In this document: one piece after another, positions 32,837-40,757 of the stretch | Position numbering within the stretch: position 1 is the first letter of the stretch | How the letters are laid out: the number at the start of each line of letters is the position of its first letter | DNA from: Zwartia panacis | Lineage (GTDB): Bacteria > Pseudomonadota > Gammaproteobacteria > Burkholderiales > Burkholderiaceae_B | Length of the DNA stretch: 64,000 nucleotides | Assembly (NCBI RefSeq): GCF_030410395.1 | Contig: NZ_JAUHHF010000011.1 | Span: forward strand, 52,064 to 116,063 | Direction: 5' to 3' | Made by a program: the position numbers and the translations under genes | The notes under the pieces: model-generated | What the model was told of the DNA's origin: nothing | The model's input: the letters and a program-made list of their open reading frames with translations, nothing else | Databases searched by the model: none

Positions 32837-34447
32837 CTAAGCGGACACGTAGCTGAGCGCGAGCGCCTCTGCGACTCGGATTCCGTCGACACCCGCGGAC
32901 AAAATGCCCCCGGCATAACCTGCGCCTTCACCTGCCGGGTAGAGACCTTTGACATTCAGACTCTGAAAGTCCGCACCGCGCGTCATGCGCAGGGGTGACG
33001 AGGTTCGAGTCTCTACGCCAGTCAACACCGCATCATGCATGGAAAAGCCTTTGATTTGTTTTTCAAAGGCGGGTAGGGCCTCCCGGATCGCTTCGATGGC
33101 ATAGGCGGGTAAACTGGTGGCCAAATCTGTCAGGTGCACACCCGGTTTGTAAGAGGGGATCACACTGCCGAGCTTTGTCGAAGCGCGTCCCACCAGAAAG
33201 TCACCTACGAGTTGTCCGGGGGCTTCGTAGGTGCTGCCACCCAACACATAGGCGTGGGATTCGATTTGACGCTGAAAGTCGATGCCTGCAAGCGGTCCGC
33301 CAGGATAATCCTCTGGCGTGATCCCGACGACAATTCCTGCGTTGGCATTGCGTTCGTTGCGTGAATACTGGCTCATGCCGTTTGTCACAACGCGGTGAGG
33401 CTCTGACGTTGCCGCAACAACGGTACCACCCGGGCACATACAAAAACTGTAGACGGCTCGCCCGTTACTGGCATGATGCACGAGCTTGTAGTCTGCGGCG
33501 CCAATGAGTTTGTTGCCTGCATTCGGTCCGAGCCGCGCACGGTCGATCAGGGATTGAGGATGTTCGATTCGGAAACCGACTGAAAAAGGTTTGGCTTCCA
33601 TGTAGACGCCCGCATCGTGCAGAACCTTGAACGTGTCGCGCGCGCTATGTCCAAGCGCGACGATGACATGGTCTGCTGCAAGCGTTTCGCCGCTTTCGAG
33701 TTGGACAGCGCGGATTTGCTGATTTTGAATATCAAAGCCGACAACTTTTTGTGAAAAGCGAATTTCACCACCTAAAGCGATAATTTCTTCGCGCATTTTT
33801 TCAACAACGCCAACGAGGCGAAAGGTCCCGATGTGCGGCTTGGCCACATACAGAATTTCCTCGGGAGCGCCCGCTTTGACAAACTCCCGGATCACTTTGC
33901 GTCCGTAAAATTTAGGATCTTTGATCTGGCTATAGAGCTTGCCGTCAGAAAAGGTACCGGCTCCACCTTCACCGAACTGCACGTTTGATTCCGGGTTGAG
34001 AATATTTTTCCGCCAAAGTTTCCAGGTGTCCTGAGTGCGTTCGCGAACGGCTTTACCGCGCTCCAGAATAATCGGTTTTAAACCCATCTGCGCCAGAAGC
34101 AGCGCGGCAAAGATCCCGCATGGACCAAAGCCGATGACGATCGGGCGTGGACGCGATGTTTGACTTGGCTGTGCGGCGGGTACGACAAATTTATATTCTG
34201 TATCAGGTGTCGGCCGAATATGAGGATCGCCCCTGAACTTTTTTAATAACAGCTCAGGTTCTGTCACCTTGACATCAATGGTGTAAATGAAAGTCAGGGC
34301 GGTTTTTTTGCGCGCATCGTAGCTGCGTTTGAAAATTTCAAACGACAATAATTGCGCGGGAGTGATACCAAGCCGCTCGATCACAGCTGAGCGCAAGTCA
34401 GCTTCAGTGTGTTCGAGTGGCAGGCGTAGTTCAGTAATATGAATCAT
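32837..34447 (-). CDS. FAD-dependent NAD(P)/FAD oxidoreductase (COG2509-like)
   Basis: A 536-residue flavoprotein. Residues ~1-95 form a small alpha/beta cap domain (MIHITELRLPLEHTEADLR). The FAD-binding GxGxxG is IVIGFGPCGIFAALL at about 103-116, followed by ILERG. Family marks further on are VQFGEGGAGTFSDGKLYSQI, YSFCMCPGGTVVAATSE and the late YPAGEGAGYAGGI that closes on FAD. It is a conserved, mostly uncharacterised group related to dehydrogenases and halogenase-like flavoproteins. It sits two bases after the hydratase gene and 14 before cho on the minus strand, so one transcript is likely. Confidence 0.86.
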   Translation of the reverse strand: MIHITELRLPLEHTEADLRSAVIERLGITPAQLLSFEIFKRSYDARKKTALTFIYTIDVKVTEPELLLKKFRGDPHIRPTPDTEYKFVVPAAQPSQTSRPRPIVIGFGPCGIFAALLLAQMGLKPIILERGKAVRERTQDTWKLWRKNILNPESNVQFGEGGAGTFSDGKLYSQIKDPKFYGRKVIREFVKAGAPEEILYVAKPHIGTFRLVGVVEKMREEIIALGGEIRFSQKVVGFDIQNQQIRAVQLESGETLAADHVIVALGHSARDTFKVLHDAGVYMEAKPFSVGFRIEHPQSLIDRARLGPNAGNKLIGAADYKLVHHASNGRAVYSFCMCPGGTVVAATSEPHRVVTNGMSQYSRNERNANAGIVVGITPEDYPGGPLAGIDFQRQIESHAYVLGGSTYEAPGQLVGDFLVGRASTKLGSVIPSYKPGVHLTDLATSLPAYAIEAIREALPAFEKQIKGFSMHDAVLTGVETRTSSPLRMTRGADFQSLNVKGLYPAGEGAGYAGGILSAGVDGIRVAEALALSYVSA

Positions 34448-34449
34448 AG

Positions 34450-35232
34450 TTAAAGCTGGATTGAGACTGAGCCAATGCCGTCAAACTGGGCGACAACCAA
34501 ATCGCCCGCCTGGGCTGCAGGGACGCCTGACCAGCTGCCTGTCGTGACGATCGAACCAGCTGGGAGCGTTTGGCCCTTGGCCGTCGCATGTTGCACCCAG
34601 GAGGGAATCACCCATCGCGGGTCTTGCATGGAGTGTGTGCCGATAAATTCTAATGGAGCCTGATCACCGATTTTGACGGTACAGCGTTGCTTGGACCAGT
34701 CGCGTCGCGCTTCTTGCTCGCCATAGGGTTGCCATTGTCCGACCACCAGGGCACCGTGCGATTGCATGTCCGCGAGCTTGAGCAACGCCTCGGTGTCATT
34801 GCCTTGTTGCCAGCGTGAGTCGACAATTTCGATCGTGACAGTAAAGGCCTCGATCAGGGCGTGACCTTGTTCTTGCGTCATGTTCAGTGCTTGTGCCGGG
34901 GTGACGGCATGTTTTGTTTTAAAACCAATTTCGATTTCGATCAGCCGCAGATTAAAGTGATGATGACCGGCCTGTGCGGGATTTTTCCAGATTCCGCTAT
35001 CGAGCAATGCCGTGTTCAAGATCTCGGCCGTCCTGGAGGGGCCGCCTGATTTCCAGTGACGCGAAATCGGAGCCTGTTGCAGTGCCAGCGCTGCAAGGAC
35101 AATGTCCTGCACGGCCAGGGCCTCGGCGACGCTCTTGAGTTGCCCCATAAAAGGGGTGGCATCAGCCGGCGTCTGCGTGCGTCGTGCGGTCAGCAGTGTT
35201 TGAGCAATGGCGTCAATCTGTGGGTTTGTCAT
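34450..35232 (-). CDS. 2-keto-4-pentenoate hydratase/2-oxohepta-3-ene-1,7-dioate hydratase-like protein
   Basis: A 260-residue enzyme of the MhpD/DmpE/HpcG hydratase-decarboxylase group within the FAH superfamily. It adds water to a 2-hydroxydienoate in meta-cleavage pathways. Seen: LRLIEIEIGFKTKH with the metal Glu-x-Glu, FTVTIEIVDSRW, KLADMQSHGALVVG, and the closing QTLPAGSIVTTGSWSGVPAAQ. No meta-cleavage dioxygenase is nearby, so its pathway role is not fixed. It is the first gene of the hydratase-FAD-cho run and divergent from yaeQ across 97 bases. Confidence 0.85.
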   Translation of the reverse strand: MTNPQIDAIAQTLLTARRTQTPADATPFMGQLKSVAEALAVQDIVLAALALQQAPISRHWKSGGPSRTAEILNTALLDSGIWKNPAQAGHHHFNLRLIEIEIGFKTKHAVTPAQALNMTQEQGHALIEAFTVTIEIVDSRWQQGNDTEALLKLADMQSHGALVVGQWQPYGEQEARRDWSKQRCTVKIGDQAPLEFIGTHSMQDPRWVIPSWVQHATAKGQTLPAGSIVTTGSWSGVPAAQAGDLVVAQFDGIGSVSIQL

Positions 35233-35329
35233 GAAAATTCACTTAAGTGTGGGTTATGAAGGATAATCCAGAATTTCCCGTTACTTCTGTTTCGACGCTC
35301 TGGCGTCAGACTGTACTTTAAGACGACTC

Positions 35330-35866
35330 ATGGCCCTGCGCGCGACAATCTACAAAGCTGAACTCAATGTGGCGGACTCTGATCGCCACTACTACGAAAG
35401 TCACGCCTTGACGCTGGCACGTCATCCTTCCGAAACTGACGAAAGAATGATGGTACGCCTTTTGGCCTTTGCCTTGAATGCACACGAGGACCTTGTCTTT
35501 ACAAAAGGCATCAGCGATGCGGATGAACCCGATCTCTGGCGCAAGGATCTGACTGGCGCGATCGATCTCTGGATCGAGGTCGGCCAGCCTGACGAACGTC
35601 GTATTTTAAAAGCTTGCGGCCGTGCCACCGAGGTTGTGATTTATTGCTATGGCGGACACACCAGCAAGATCTGGTGGGATTCCGTTCAAAACAAACTCGC
35701 CCGAACGCGAAATCTCAAGGTGGTTTGCTTGCCCTCCGAGCAAACAAAAGTCCTTGCGACCTGGGCTGCGCGCACAATGACTGTGCACGTCAATATTCAG
35801 GATAGCGAGATCTTTGTATCTTGCGATCAAGGCCAGATGTCACTTGAGCAGCAGATCTGGCGCTAA
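35330..35866 (+). CDS. yaeQ: YaeQ family protein
   Basis: A 178-residue YaeQ protein. The family has a PD-(D/E)XK nuclease-like core and an undefined role (it was once linked to RfaH-independent hemolysin expression). Characteristic pieces: RATIYKAELNVADSDRHYY at the start, HPSETDERMMVRLLAFAL, and the nuclease-like GAIDLWIEVGQPDERRILKA with Asp, Glu and Lys in the expected order. No signal peptide; single gene. Convergent with the dehalogenase gene, with 56 bases between and no clear terminator. Confidence 0.93.
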   Translation: MALRATIYKAELNVADSDRHYYESHALTLARHPSETDERMMVRLLAFALNAHEDLVFTKGISDADEPDLWRKDLTGAIDLWIEVGQPDERRILKACGRATEVVIYCYGGHTSKIWWDSVQNKLARTRNLKVVCLPSEQTKVLATWAARTMTVHVNIQDSEIFVSCDQGQMSLEQQIWR

Positions 35867-35922
35867 CGGCTGGCTGATCCCAGACTCTTAGCCCCAAGAT
35901 CTACTAACTTAAAAGCTTATCT

Positions 35923-36642
35923 TTAAACGCCCATCTGGGTCGCTAGGTCACGAATATCCCGGGCGACGATGTCCCAGTCGTGCGCCGCAACCAGATTGGT
36001 GGTCTGTCCCGGACCGTGTTCGGTCGGACGCGGCCAAAAAGCGGTTTTGAGTCCCACGTTGCGGGCCGCAAGCAGATCGTCATTGTGGGCGGCGCACATC
36101 ATCACTTCGCCGGGCTCGAGTTGTAAAGCTGCGCAGACGCCCAGATAGGACTGTGGCTGGGGTTTGTAACAGCGAAACACCTCGGTCGAGAGATTTAGGT
36201 CCCAGGGCAACCCGGTGTACTTGGCGATGTCGGTCAGCAAGGAAATATTGCCGTTTGAAAGTGGGGCGATGATGTATTTGCTTTTGAGGCGGGTCAAGCC
36301 ACCCACCGCATCGGGCCAACCGTCAAGCCGATGCCAGACTTTATTGACATGAACGCGCTGGGCCTCGGTCATCGCTTCGAGCCCAAATTCCTTGATCAGG
36401 ACCTCGAGTGATTCGCGATGCAGGACATCGAGAATGGTGAAAGGGCGCTTGCCGCTGCGGACCGCCTCCATGGAGGGCTGGTACATGCTTCGCCATTTGA
36501 CAGCAAATGCCGTCCAGTCGGCTTCGAAACCATTTTCCTGACCCCAGCGAGTCAGGTCGCGTGTGATGCTGCCGCGCCAGTCGACCACGGAGCCGAACGT
36601 ATCGAACACCATGGCTTTAACAGTTGTCGTGAGAGAGGACAT
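35923..36642 (-). CDS. Haloacid dehalogenase type II
   Basis: A 239-residue HAD-superfamily hydrolase of the L-2-haloacid dehalogenase type. The nucleophile Asp is residue 14 in VFDTFGSVVDWR; motif II is PLSNGN, motif III Lys is in RCYKPQPQSY, and the last acid is in CAAHNDDLLAAR. It replaces a halogen on C2 by OH, or hydrolyses a related substrate. The FDTFGSVVDWR form belongs to a subgroup common in betaproteobacteria and not always tested for dehalogenation. A GGAGA ribosome site lies 6 bases upstream. It follows the SDR gene after 15 bases on the same strand, and the two share an identical TACGGAGAC leader. Confidence 0.86.
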   Translation of the reverse strand: MSSLTTTVKAMVFDTFGSVVDWRGSITRDLTRWGQENGFEADWTAFAVKWRSMYQPSMEAVRSGKRPFTILDVLHRESLEVLIKEFGLEAMTEAQRVHVNKVWHRLDGWPDAVGGLTRLKSKYIIAPLSNGNISLLTDIAKYTGLPWDLNLSTEVFRCYKPQPQSYLGVCAALQLEPGEVMMCAAHNDDLLAARNVGLKTAFWPRPTEHGPGQTTNLVAAHDWDIVARDIRDLATQMGV

Positions 36643-36657
36643 CAGACGTCTCCGTAT

Positions 36658-37431
36658 TTACATGACTGCGGATAAGCCGCCGTCCAGGTTGACGCTGCTG
36701 CCAGTGACGTAGCTGCCACCCTCGGATGCCAGGAAGGTCACGACATTGGCCACTTCCTCAGCCCGGCCGACACGCCCCAGGGGAATTGTCTTGCCCATGG
36801 TTTCATACATTTGCTCGACGGGGATACCCGCTTTTTCTGCTTTGCGTTCATGTTGGCCGGCACGAATCAAACCAATGCAAACACTGTTGACCAAAATGTT
36901 ATTGGGTGCGAATTCTTTCGACAAGGCTTTTGTCATCGCGAGTCCCGCTGCGCGCGTCACCGTGGTGGGCATGGATTTTTCTTTGGGTTGCTTGGCGCCA
37001 ATGTTGGTCACATTAATGATGCGACCCCAATTGTTTTTTTTCATTTCCGGAATCGCCAGTCGGGTCAGACGAATCGCCGCGAACAGTTTCAAATCAAAAT
37101 CAGCTTGCCATTTGTCGTCGGTTACCGATTCGAACTCACCTGTCGCGGATGTCCCCGCGTTATTGATCAAAATATCCAGACGTCCATGCGCTTTCAAGAC
37201 TTCTTGCACAAGTCGTGTGCATTCCTCGTCTTTGGACACATCAGCCGCGATGGCGGTGACTTTGCCACCCGCCGCGCGAATCTGTGCAGCGACCTCATCG
37301 AGCAAGGCTTGGCCACGCGCTGCGATGACGACGGTGGCGCCTTCCTCGGCAAATTTCATGGCAACGGCCTTACCGATGCCTTGAGAGCCGCCTGTGACCA
37401 ATGCGACACGATTTTTAAGTTGTAAGTCCAT
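36658..37431 (-). CDS. SDR-fold protein lacking the canonical Ser-Tyr-Lys
   Basis: A 257-residue short-chain dehydrogenase/reductase fold. The NAD(P)-binding GGSQGIG (14-20), IAADV and NNAG (about 90-93) are intact, and the C-terminal GRVGRAEEVANVVTFLAS and GSSVNLDGG are typical. The active site is not: by count from the NNAG and the helix, the Ser position is Asn 143 (INVTNIGA), the YxxxK pair is Thr 156 and Arg 160 (PTTVTRAAG). It may bind cofactor without classical catalysis, or use another mechanism; a divergent SDR subgroup with such changes exists. A GGAGA site precedes the start. It is upstream of the dehalogenase in one operon. Confidence 0.85.
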   Translation of the reverse strand: MDLQLKNRVALVTGGSQGIGKAVAMKFAEEGATVVIAARGQALLDEVAAQIRAAGGKVTAIAADVSKDEECTRLVQEVLKAHGRLDILINNAGTSATGEFESVTDDKWQADFDLKLFAAIRLTRLAIPEMKKNNWGRIINVTNIGAKQPKEKSMPTTVTRAAGLAMTKALSKEFAPNNILVNSVCIGLIRAGQHERKAEKAGIPVEQMYETMGKTIPLGRVGRAEEVANVVTFLASEGGSYVTGSSVNLDGGLSAVM

Positions 37432-37510
37432 GTGATGTCTCCGTACTGAAATACTCGAAATCTAAATGATCGAGCTGTTGTTAAATAAAATGGTGGTTTC
37501 AATTACAAAA

Positions 37511-38173
37511 TCAAGCGTTTTGGGCACTTTCAGCGGCAATTTGGCGAAGTGCTTGTTCAAAGGCTTCAGGTGGCTGAGCACCCTGGAGCAGATACTGATC
37601 GTTGATGATGATCGAGGGAACCGAGTGGATGCCCATACTGGTGTATTTCTGCTCTTGGGCAAGTACCTCTGCTTTGAATTCCTCACTCTCCAGAATGCTT
37701 TTTGCGCGAGCGGTGTCAAGACCGGCGCGCTCCACCGCGGCAATCAGGTTGCTTTTGTCGTCGAGATCGACAGCGAGTGTAAAGTAGGTAATCAGCAGTT
37801 CGCGTTTCAGGCGATGCTGTGCGGCAGGGTCATGCTCCAGACCGGCCCAGTAAAGTAACCGATGCGCATTAAAGGTGTTGTAGACGTGTTTGCGACCCTC
37901 GGGGTGAAAAGGGTACCCCACCGCCGCTGCGCGAGCTTTGATGTTTTCCTGCGTTGCACGGACTTCAGCGACTGTTTTTCCGTATTTTTGTGTCAGGTGT
38001 TCAAACACTTCTTGTCCGCCAGGCGGCATGTGTGGATTGAGTTCAAACGGTTGAAAATGAATTTCAACAGGGATCTCATCGCCGATATTTTTTAAAGCGA
38101 TCTCCAGACCACCCAGTCCGACGGCACACCAGGGGCATGCGATATCCGAGACGTAATCGATCTTGATGGTCAT
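37511..38173 (-). CDS. DsbA family oxidoreductase (FrnE-like)
   Basis: A 220-residue thioredoxin-fold protein of the FrnE/2-hydroxychromene-2-carboxylate isomerase-related branch. The redox motif is CPWC at 13-16 (DIACPWCAVG); the helical insertion is long (NTFNAHRLLYWAGLE), and the cis-Pro loop reads GIHSVPSIIIND. There is no signal peptide, so it acts in the cytosol. Start: CAGGA lies 6 bases before ATG 38173. A reading frame continues upstream to 38590 but that part has no coding character and overlaps the next gene. It is divergent from the dehydrogenase gene. Confidence 0.9.
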   Translation of the reverse strand: MTIKIDYVSDIACPWCAVGLGGLEIALKNIGDEIPVEIHFQPFELNPHMPPGGQEVFEHLTQKYGKTVAEVRATQENIKARAAAVGYPFHPEGRKHVYNTFNAHRLLYWAGLEHDPAAQHRLKRELLITYFTLAVDLDDKSNLIAAVERAGLDTARAKSILESEEFKAEVLAQEQKYTSMGIHSVPSIIINDQYLLQGAQPPEAFEQALRQIAAESAQNA

Positions 38174-38232
38174 GACTGTTCCTGTTGAAAACGGTTCTGA
38201 AAATAATTGTCGTGAAGATAAGCACACAAGCC

Positions 38233-38253
38233 CAGCGCTCAAGCTCAGCGCTG
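38233..38253. promoter_or_regulatory. Inverted repeat CAGCGCT-N7-AGCGCTG
   Basis: A perfect 7-bp inverted repeat with a 7-base spacer in the divergent gap between the DsbA-like and dehydrogenase genes. It lies about 25 bases upstream of the -35 proposed below, so it could be an activator or repressor site. Confidence 0.35.
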
Positions 38254-38276
38254 AAGAGACGCGCCCAAGAGAATCA

Positions 38277-38305
38277 CTGACGCCAGAACATTGTAAACAT
38301 ATACT
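38277..38305 (+). promoter_or_regulatory. Sigma-70 type promoter of the dehydrogenase gene
   Basis: A -35 like CTGACG (38277-38282, four of six) and a -10 TATACT (38300-38305, five of six) with a 17-base spacer. The start would be near 38312, giving a ~70-base leader before the ATG at 38381. Confidence 0.5.
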
Positions 38306-38325
38306 ACGACTGCAAATTAGAAAGA

Positions 38326-38350
38326 GACCCAAGTTCAAATGGATTGGGTC
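38326..38350. promoter_or_regulatory. Dyad GACCCAA-N11-TTGGGTC in the leader
   Basis: A perfect 7-bp inverted repeat with an 11-base spacer just downstream of the proposed start point, where a repressor would block transcription. As RNA it could also form a hairpin ahead of the ribosome site. Confidence 0.45.
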
Positions 38351-38380
38351 CATACCATTCATAGAGGAGGCTGGATCGAG

Positions 38381-39466
38381 ATGGCCAAGTACCAGATTGC
38401 GACGATTGAAGGTGACGGTATTGGACCAGAGGTGTGCGGCGCGACCGTGCATGTGCTCAAGGAGGCGCTGGGGTCGGGCATCATGGATTTCAATCAATTT
38501 CCGGGCGGGGCTTCGCATTACGTCAAGTCTGGCTTTGTTTTGCCAGAGGAAACCTTTGCCGCCTGTCAACACTCGCATGCCATGCTCCATGGCGCGGCTG
38601 GTTTACCGGATGTGACCTATCCTGATGGGACCGAAGTGGGTAACGATTTGCATTTGCAGCTGCGTTTCAAGCTGGATCTGTACGCCAATGTACGACCCAT
38701 TCGCCTCTATCAAGGGGATTTTTCGCCTCTCAAAAATCGTCAGGCGGGTGATATTGACTATGTCATCGTGCGCGAGAATACAGAGGGTCTGTACGCCAGC
38801 CGCGGTGCGGGTGTCTTGTTGCGGGGAGAGGTTGCTACCGATACGCTGGTCGTGACCCGAAAGGGCGTTGAGCGCATTGCCAAATTTGCTTTCGAATTGT
38901 CTCGCAAGCGCAGCGGCGCGCCCTCAGATCACAAACGCCGGATGACTGTCTGCGACAAGGCCAATATCTTGCGCAGCTACGCTTTTTTTAGAGCGATTTG
39001 CGATGAGGTTGCCCAGAGTTACCCGGATGTGGCGATTGACTACTCTTACGTAGATGCGATGACGGTGCATTTAGTCAAACGGCCCGAGTTTTACGATGTC
39101 ATCGTCGCTGAAAACATGTTTGGAGACATTATTTCCGATCTGGGGGCGGCGACGGTAGGCGGGATGGGGATTGCCCCCTCAGGCGAGCTCGGTGACCATC
39201 ACGGTTTATTTCAGGGAGCGCATGGATCAGCCCCCGACATCGCAGGACTCAACGTCGCAAGTCCATTGGCCACTATTCTGTCAGGGTCTTTCATGTTGCG
39301 TTGGCTAGGAGACCGCCACCAGGATCAGCAGCTGACCGAAGCTGCGGAGCGCATTGAGCGCGCCGTCGAGCTGACCCTCTCTCAAGGCAAGGTGATCCCG
39401 CGGGATTTGGGAGGTCAAGCATCTTGCACGGATGTGACACAGGCCATTTGTCGAAATTTAGACTGA
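38381..39466 (+). CDS. Isocitrate/isopropylmalate dehydrogenase family protein
   Basis: A 361-residue NAD(P)-dependent beta-decarboxylating dehydrogenase. The family starts YQIATIEGDGIGPEV and has the signature VRENTEGLYASRG, a Lys in the KANILR helix, the Tyr-Val-Asp-Ala metal-site loop (YSYVDAMTV), NMFGDIISDLGA and GSAPDIAG. The substrate-selecting loop does not let me choose between isopropylmalate, tartrate, homoisocitrate or a related 2-hydroxy acid; no leu genes are near, so leuB is unlikely. Start at 38381 (MAKYQIAT) after GAGGAGG. It has its own promoter and dyads and is a single gene. Confidence 0.88.
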   Translation: MAKYQIATIEGDGIGPEVCGATVHVLKEALGSGIMDFNQFPGGASHYVKSGFVLPEETFAACQHSHAMLHGAAGLPDVTYPDGTEVGNDLHLQLRFKLDLYANVRPIRLYQGDFSPLKNRQAGDIDYVIVRENTEGLYASRGAGVLLRGEVATDTLVVTRKGVERIAKFAFELSRKRSGAPSDHKRRMTVCDKANILRSYAFFRAICDEVAQSYPDVAIDYSYVDAMTVHLVKRPEFYDVIVAENMFGDIISDLGAATVGGMGIAPSGELGDHHGLFQGAHGSAPDIAGLNVASPLATILSGSFMLRWLGDRHQDQQLTEAAERIERAVELTLSQGKVIPRDLGGQASCTDVTQAICRNLD

Positions 39467-39587
39467 ATCGATCGAGTCCTCGAGCGCATTCTGGGCCAGT
39501 TTCTTGCGGGAATCTGGCCATTTTTCCGAGATATTTGGGTTTACCCGTATAGAATCATGGAATTGGATGAATGTTCAGGAATCCCAG

Positions 39588-40757
39588 ATGATCGGTGCAG
39601 TGCTCATATCAGTACCCAACTACTTCAAAATCAATTCGCAAGTTCCGCTCAGAGGAAGTATTGCCAAGATCGCACTGGGTCTAACTGCATTATGCCTGGT
39701 CTGGGGGGCACCGTTGCGGGCTCAACCTGCGGGTCCTCAGGGGCCCTTGCCGGTTTCGGTCATAGAGGCAAAATCCACTAATCTCCCAAATGTACTTGAG
39801 GTGACCGCCCAAGCCGAAGGGGCAAAAGAAACCGAAGTGCGCGCGCGCGTCAACGGAATCTTGCTCAAGCGTTTGTACGAGGAGGGTAGTCCTGTCGAGG
39901 CTGGCCAGCCCCTGTTTCAAATCGATCCTCAACCCTTCAAAATCACTCTAGAAGAAGCCCAGGCGCGAGCCAAACAGACTGCCCGCGAGGCCGCGCGTTT
40001 GAAGTTGCTCTACAGCAAACAGGCAGTCAGCCGCAAAGAATTCGATGATGCGACCTCGGTCAACGAAATTGCCCAGGCGACTTTAAAAACTGCTCAGCTG
40101 AATCTCGACTGGACCACTGTGAGAGCCCCGGTCAGTGGAATCACTGGCCGCTCGCTGCGCTCGGAGGGCAATTTGATTTCAAGCACGGGTGATGCGGGTC
40201 TACTGACCTCCATCTATCAGATCAATCCCATCTGGGTAAGATTTGGTTTGTCGAGCAGCGACACCGCGCAATTGCCAGGAGGTCGCCTCGATCCCAAGCA
40301 AGAAACGGGCGTTGAGTTGTTGTTGCCGAATGGTCAGGTTTACGACCAAAAAGGAAAACTGAACTTCCAGTCGACCTTCATCGATCCAAAGCTCGGTACG
40401 CAACAAATGCGCGCGGAGTTTCCCAACCCTAAAAGTGAAATCCTCCCGGGGCAGTTTTTGCGGATACGCGTGACGACGGGCATGCAGGAAAATGTATTTT
40501 TGGTTCCGCAAGCCTCAGTGATTCAAAGTGAGCGTGGCTTTATGGTCTGGACGGTCGGTCCGGAAAACAAGGTGGTACCGACCCCGATCAAGGTTGGAAA
40601 ATGGCTGGGAAAAAACTGGATTGTCTTGTCGGGTCTGAAGCCCGGTGACCGTGTGATCACCGATCAAATCATCAAGATCCGTCCCGGTACGGTCGTCAAA
40701 CCTAACGTGGTGGCGCTTGACGAGGCCTCGCCAGGCACAGCCAAGGACGGTCGATGA
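39588..40757 (+). CDS. RND efflux periplasmic adaptor (system 1)
   Basis: The membrane fusion protein of a tripartite RND efflux pump. About 389 residues. It has an N-terminal hydrophobic export segment (IAKIALGLTALCLVWG, cut near LRA-Q) without a lipobox Cys, then lipoyl and hairpin domains (VEVTAQAEGAKETEVRARV, GQPLFQIDPQPF, EEAQARAKQTAREAARLK), and the beta-barrel and membrane-proximal parts ending RPGTVVKPN. Start 39588 has AGGA 8 bases before it; earlier in-frame codons (39567, 39504) would place the signal far from the N-terminus. The permease gene overlaps by ATGA. Confidence 0.88.
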   Translation: MIGAVLISVPNYFKINSQVPLRGSIAKIALGLTALCLVWGAPLRAQPAGPQGPLPVSVIEAKSTNLPNVLEVTAQAEGAKETEVRARVNGILLKRLYEEGSPVEAGQPLFQIDPQPFKITLEEAQARAKQTAREAARLKLLYSKQAVSRKEFDDATSVNEIAQATLKTAQLNLDWTTVRAPVSGITGRSLRSEGNLISSTGDAGLLTSIYQINPIWVRFGLSSSDTAQLPGGRLDPKQETGVELLLPNGQVYDQKGKLNFQSTFIDPKLGTQQMRAEFPNPKSEILPGQFLRIRVTTGMQENVFLVPQASVIQSERGFMVWTVGPENKVVPTPIKVGKWLGKNWIVLSGLKPGDRVITDQIIKIRPGTVVKPNVVALDEASPGTAKDGR

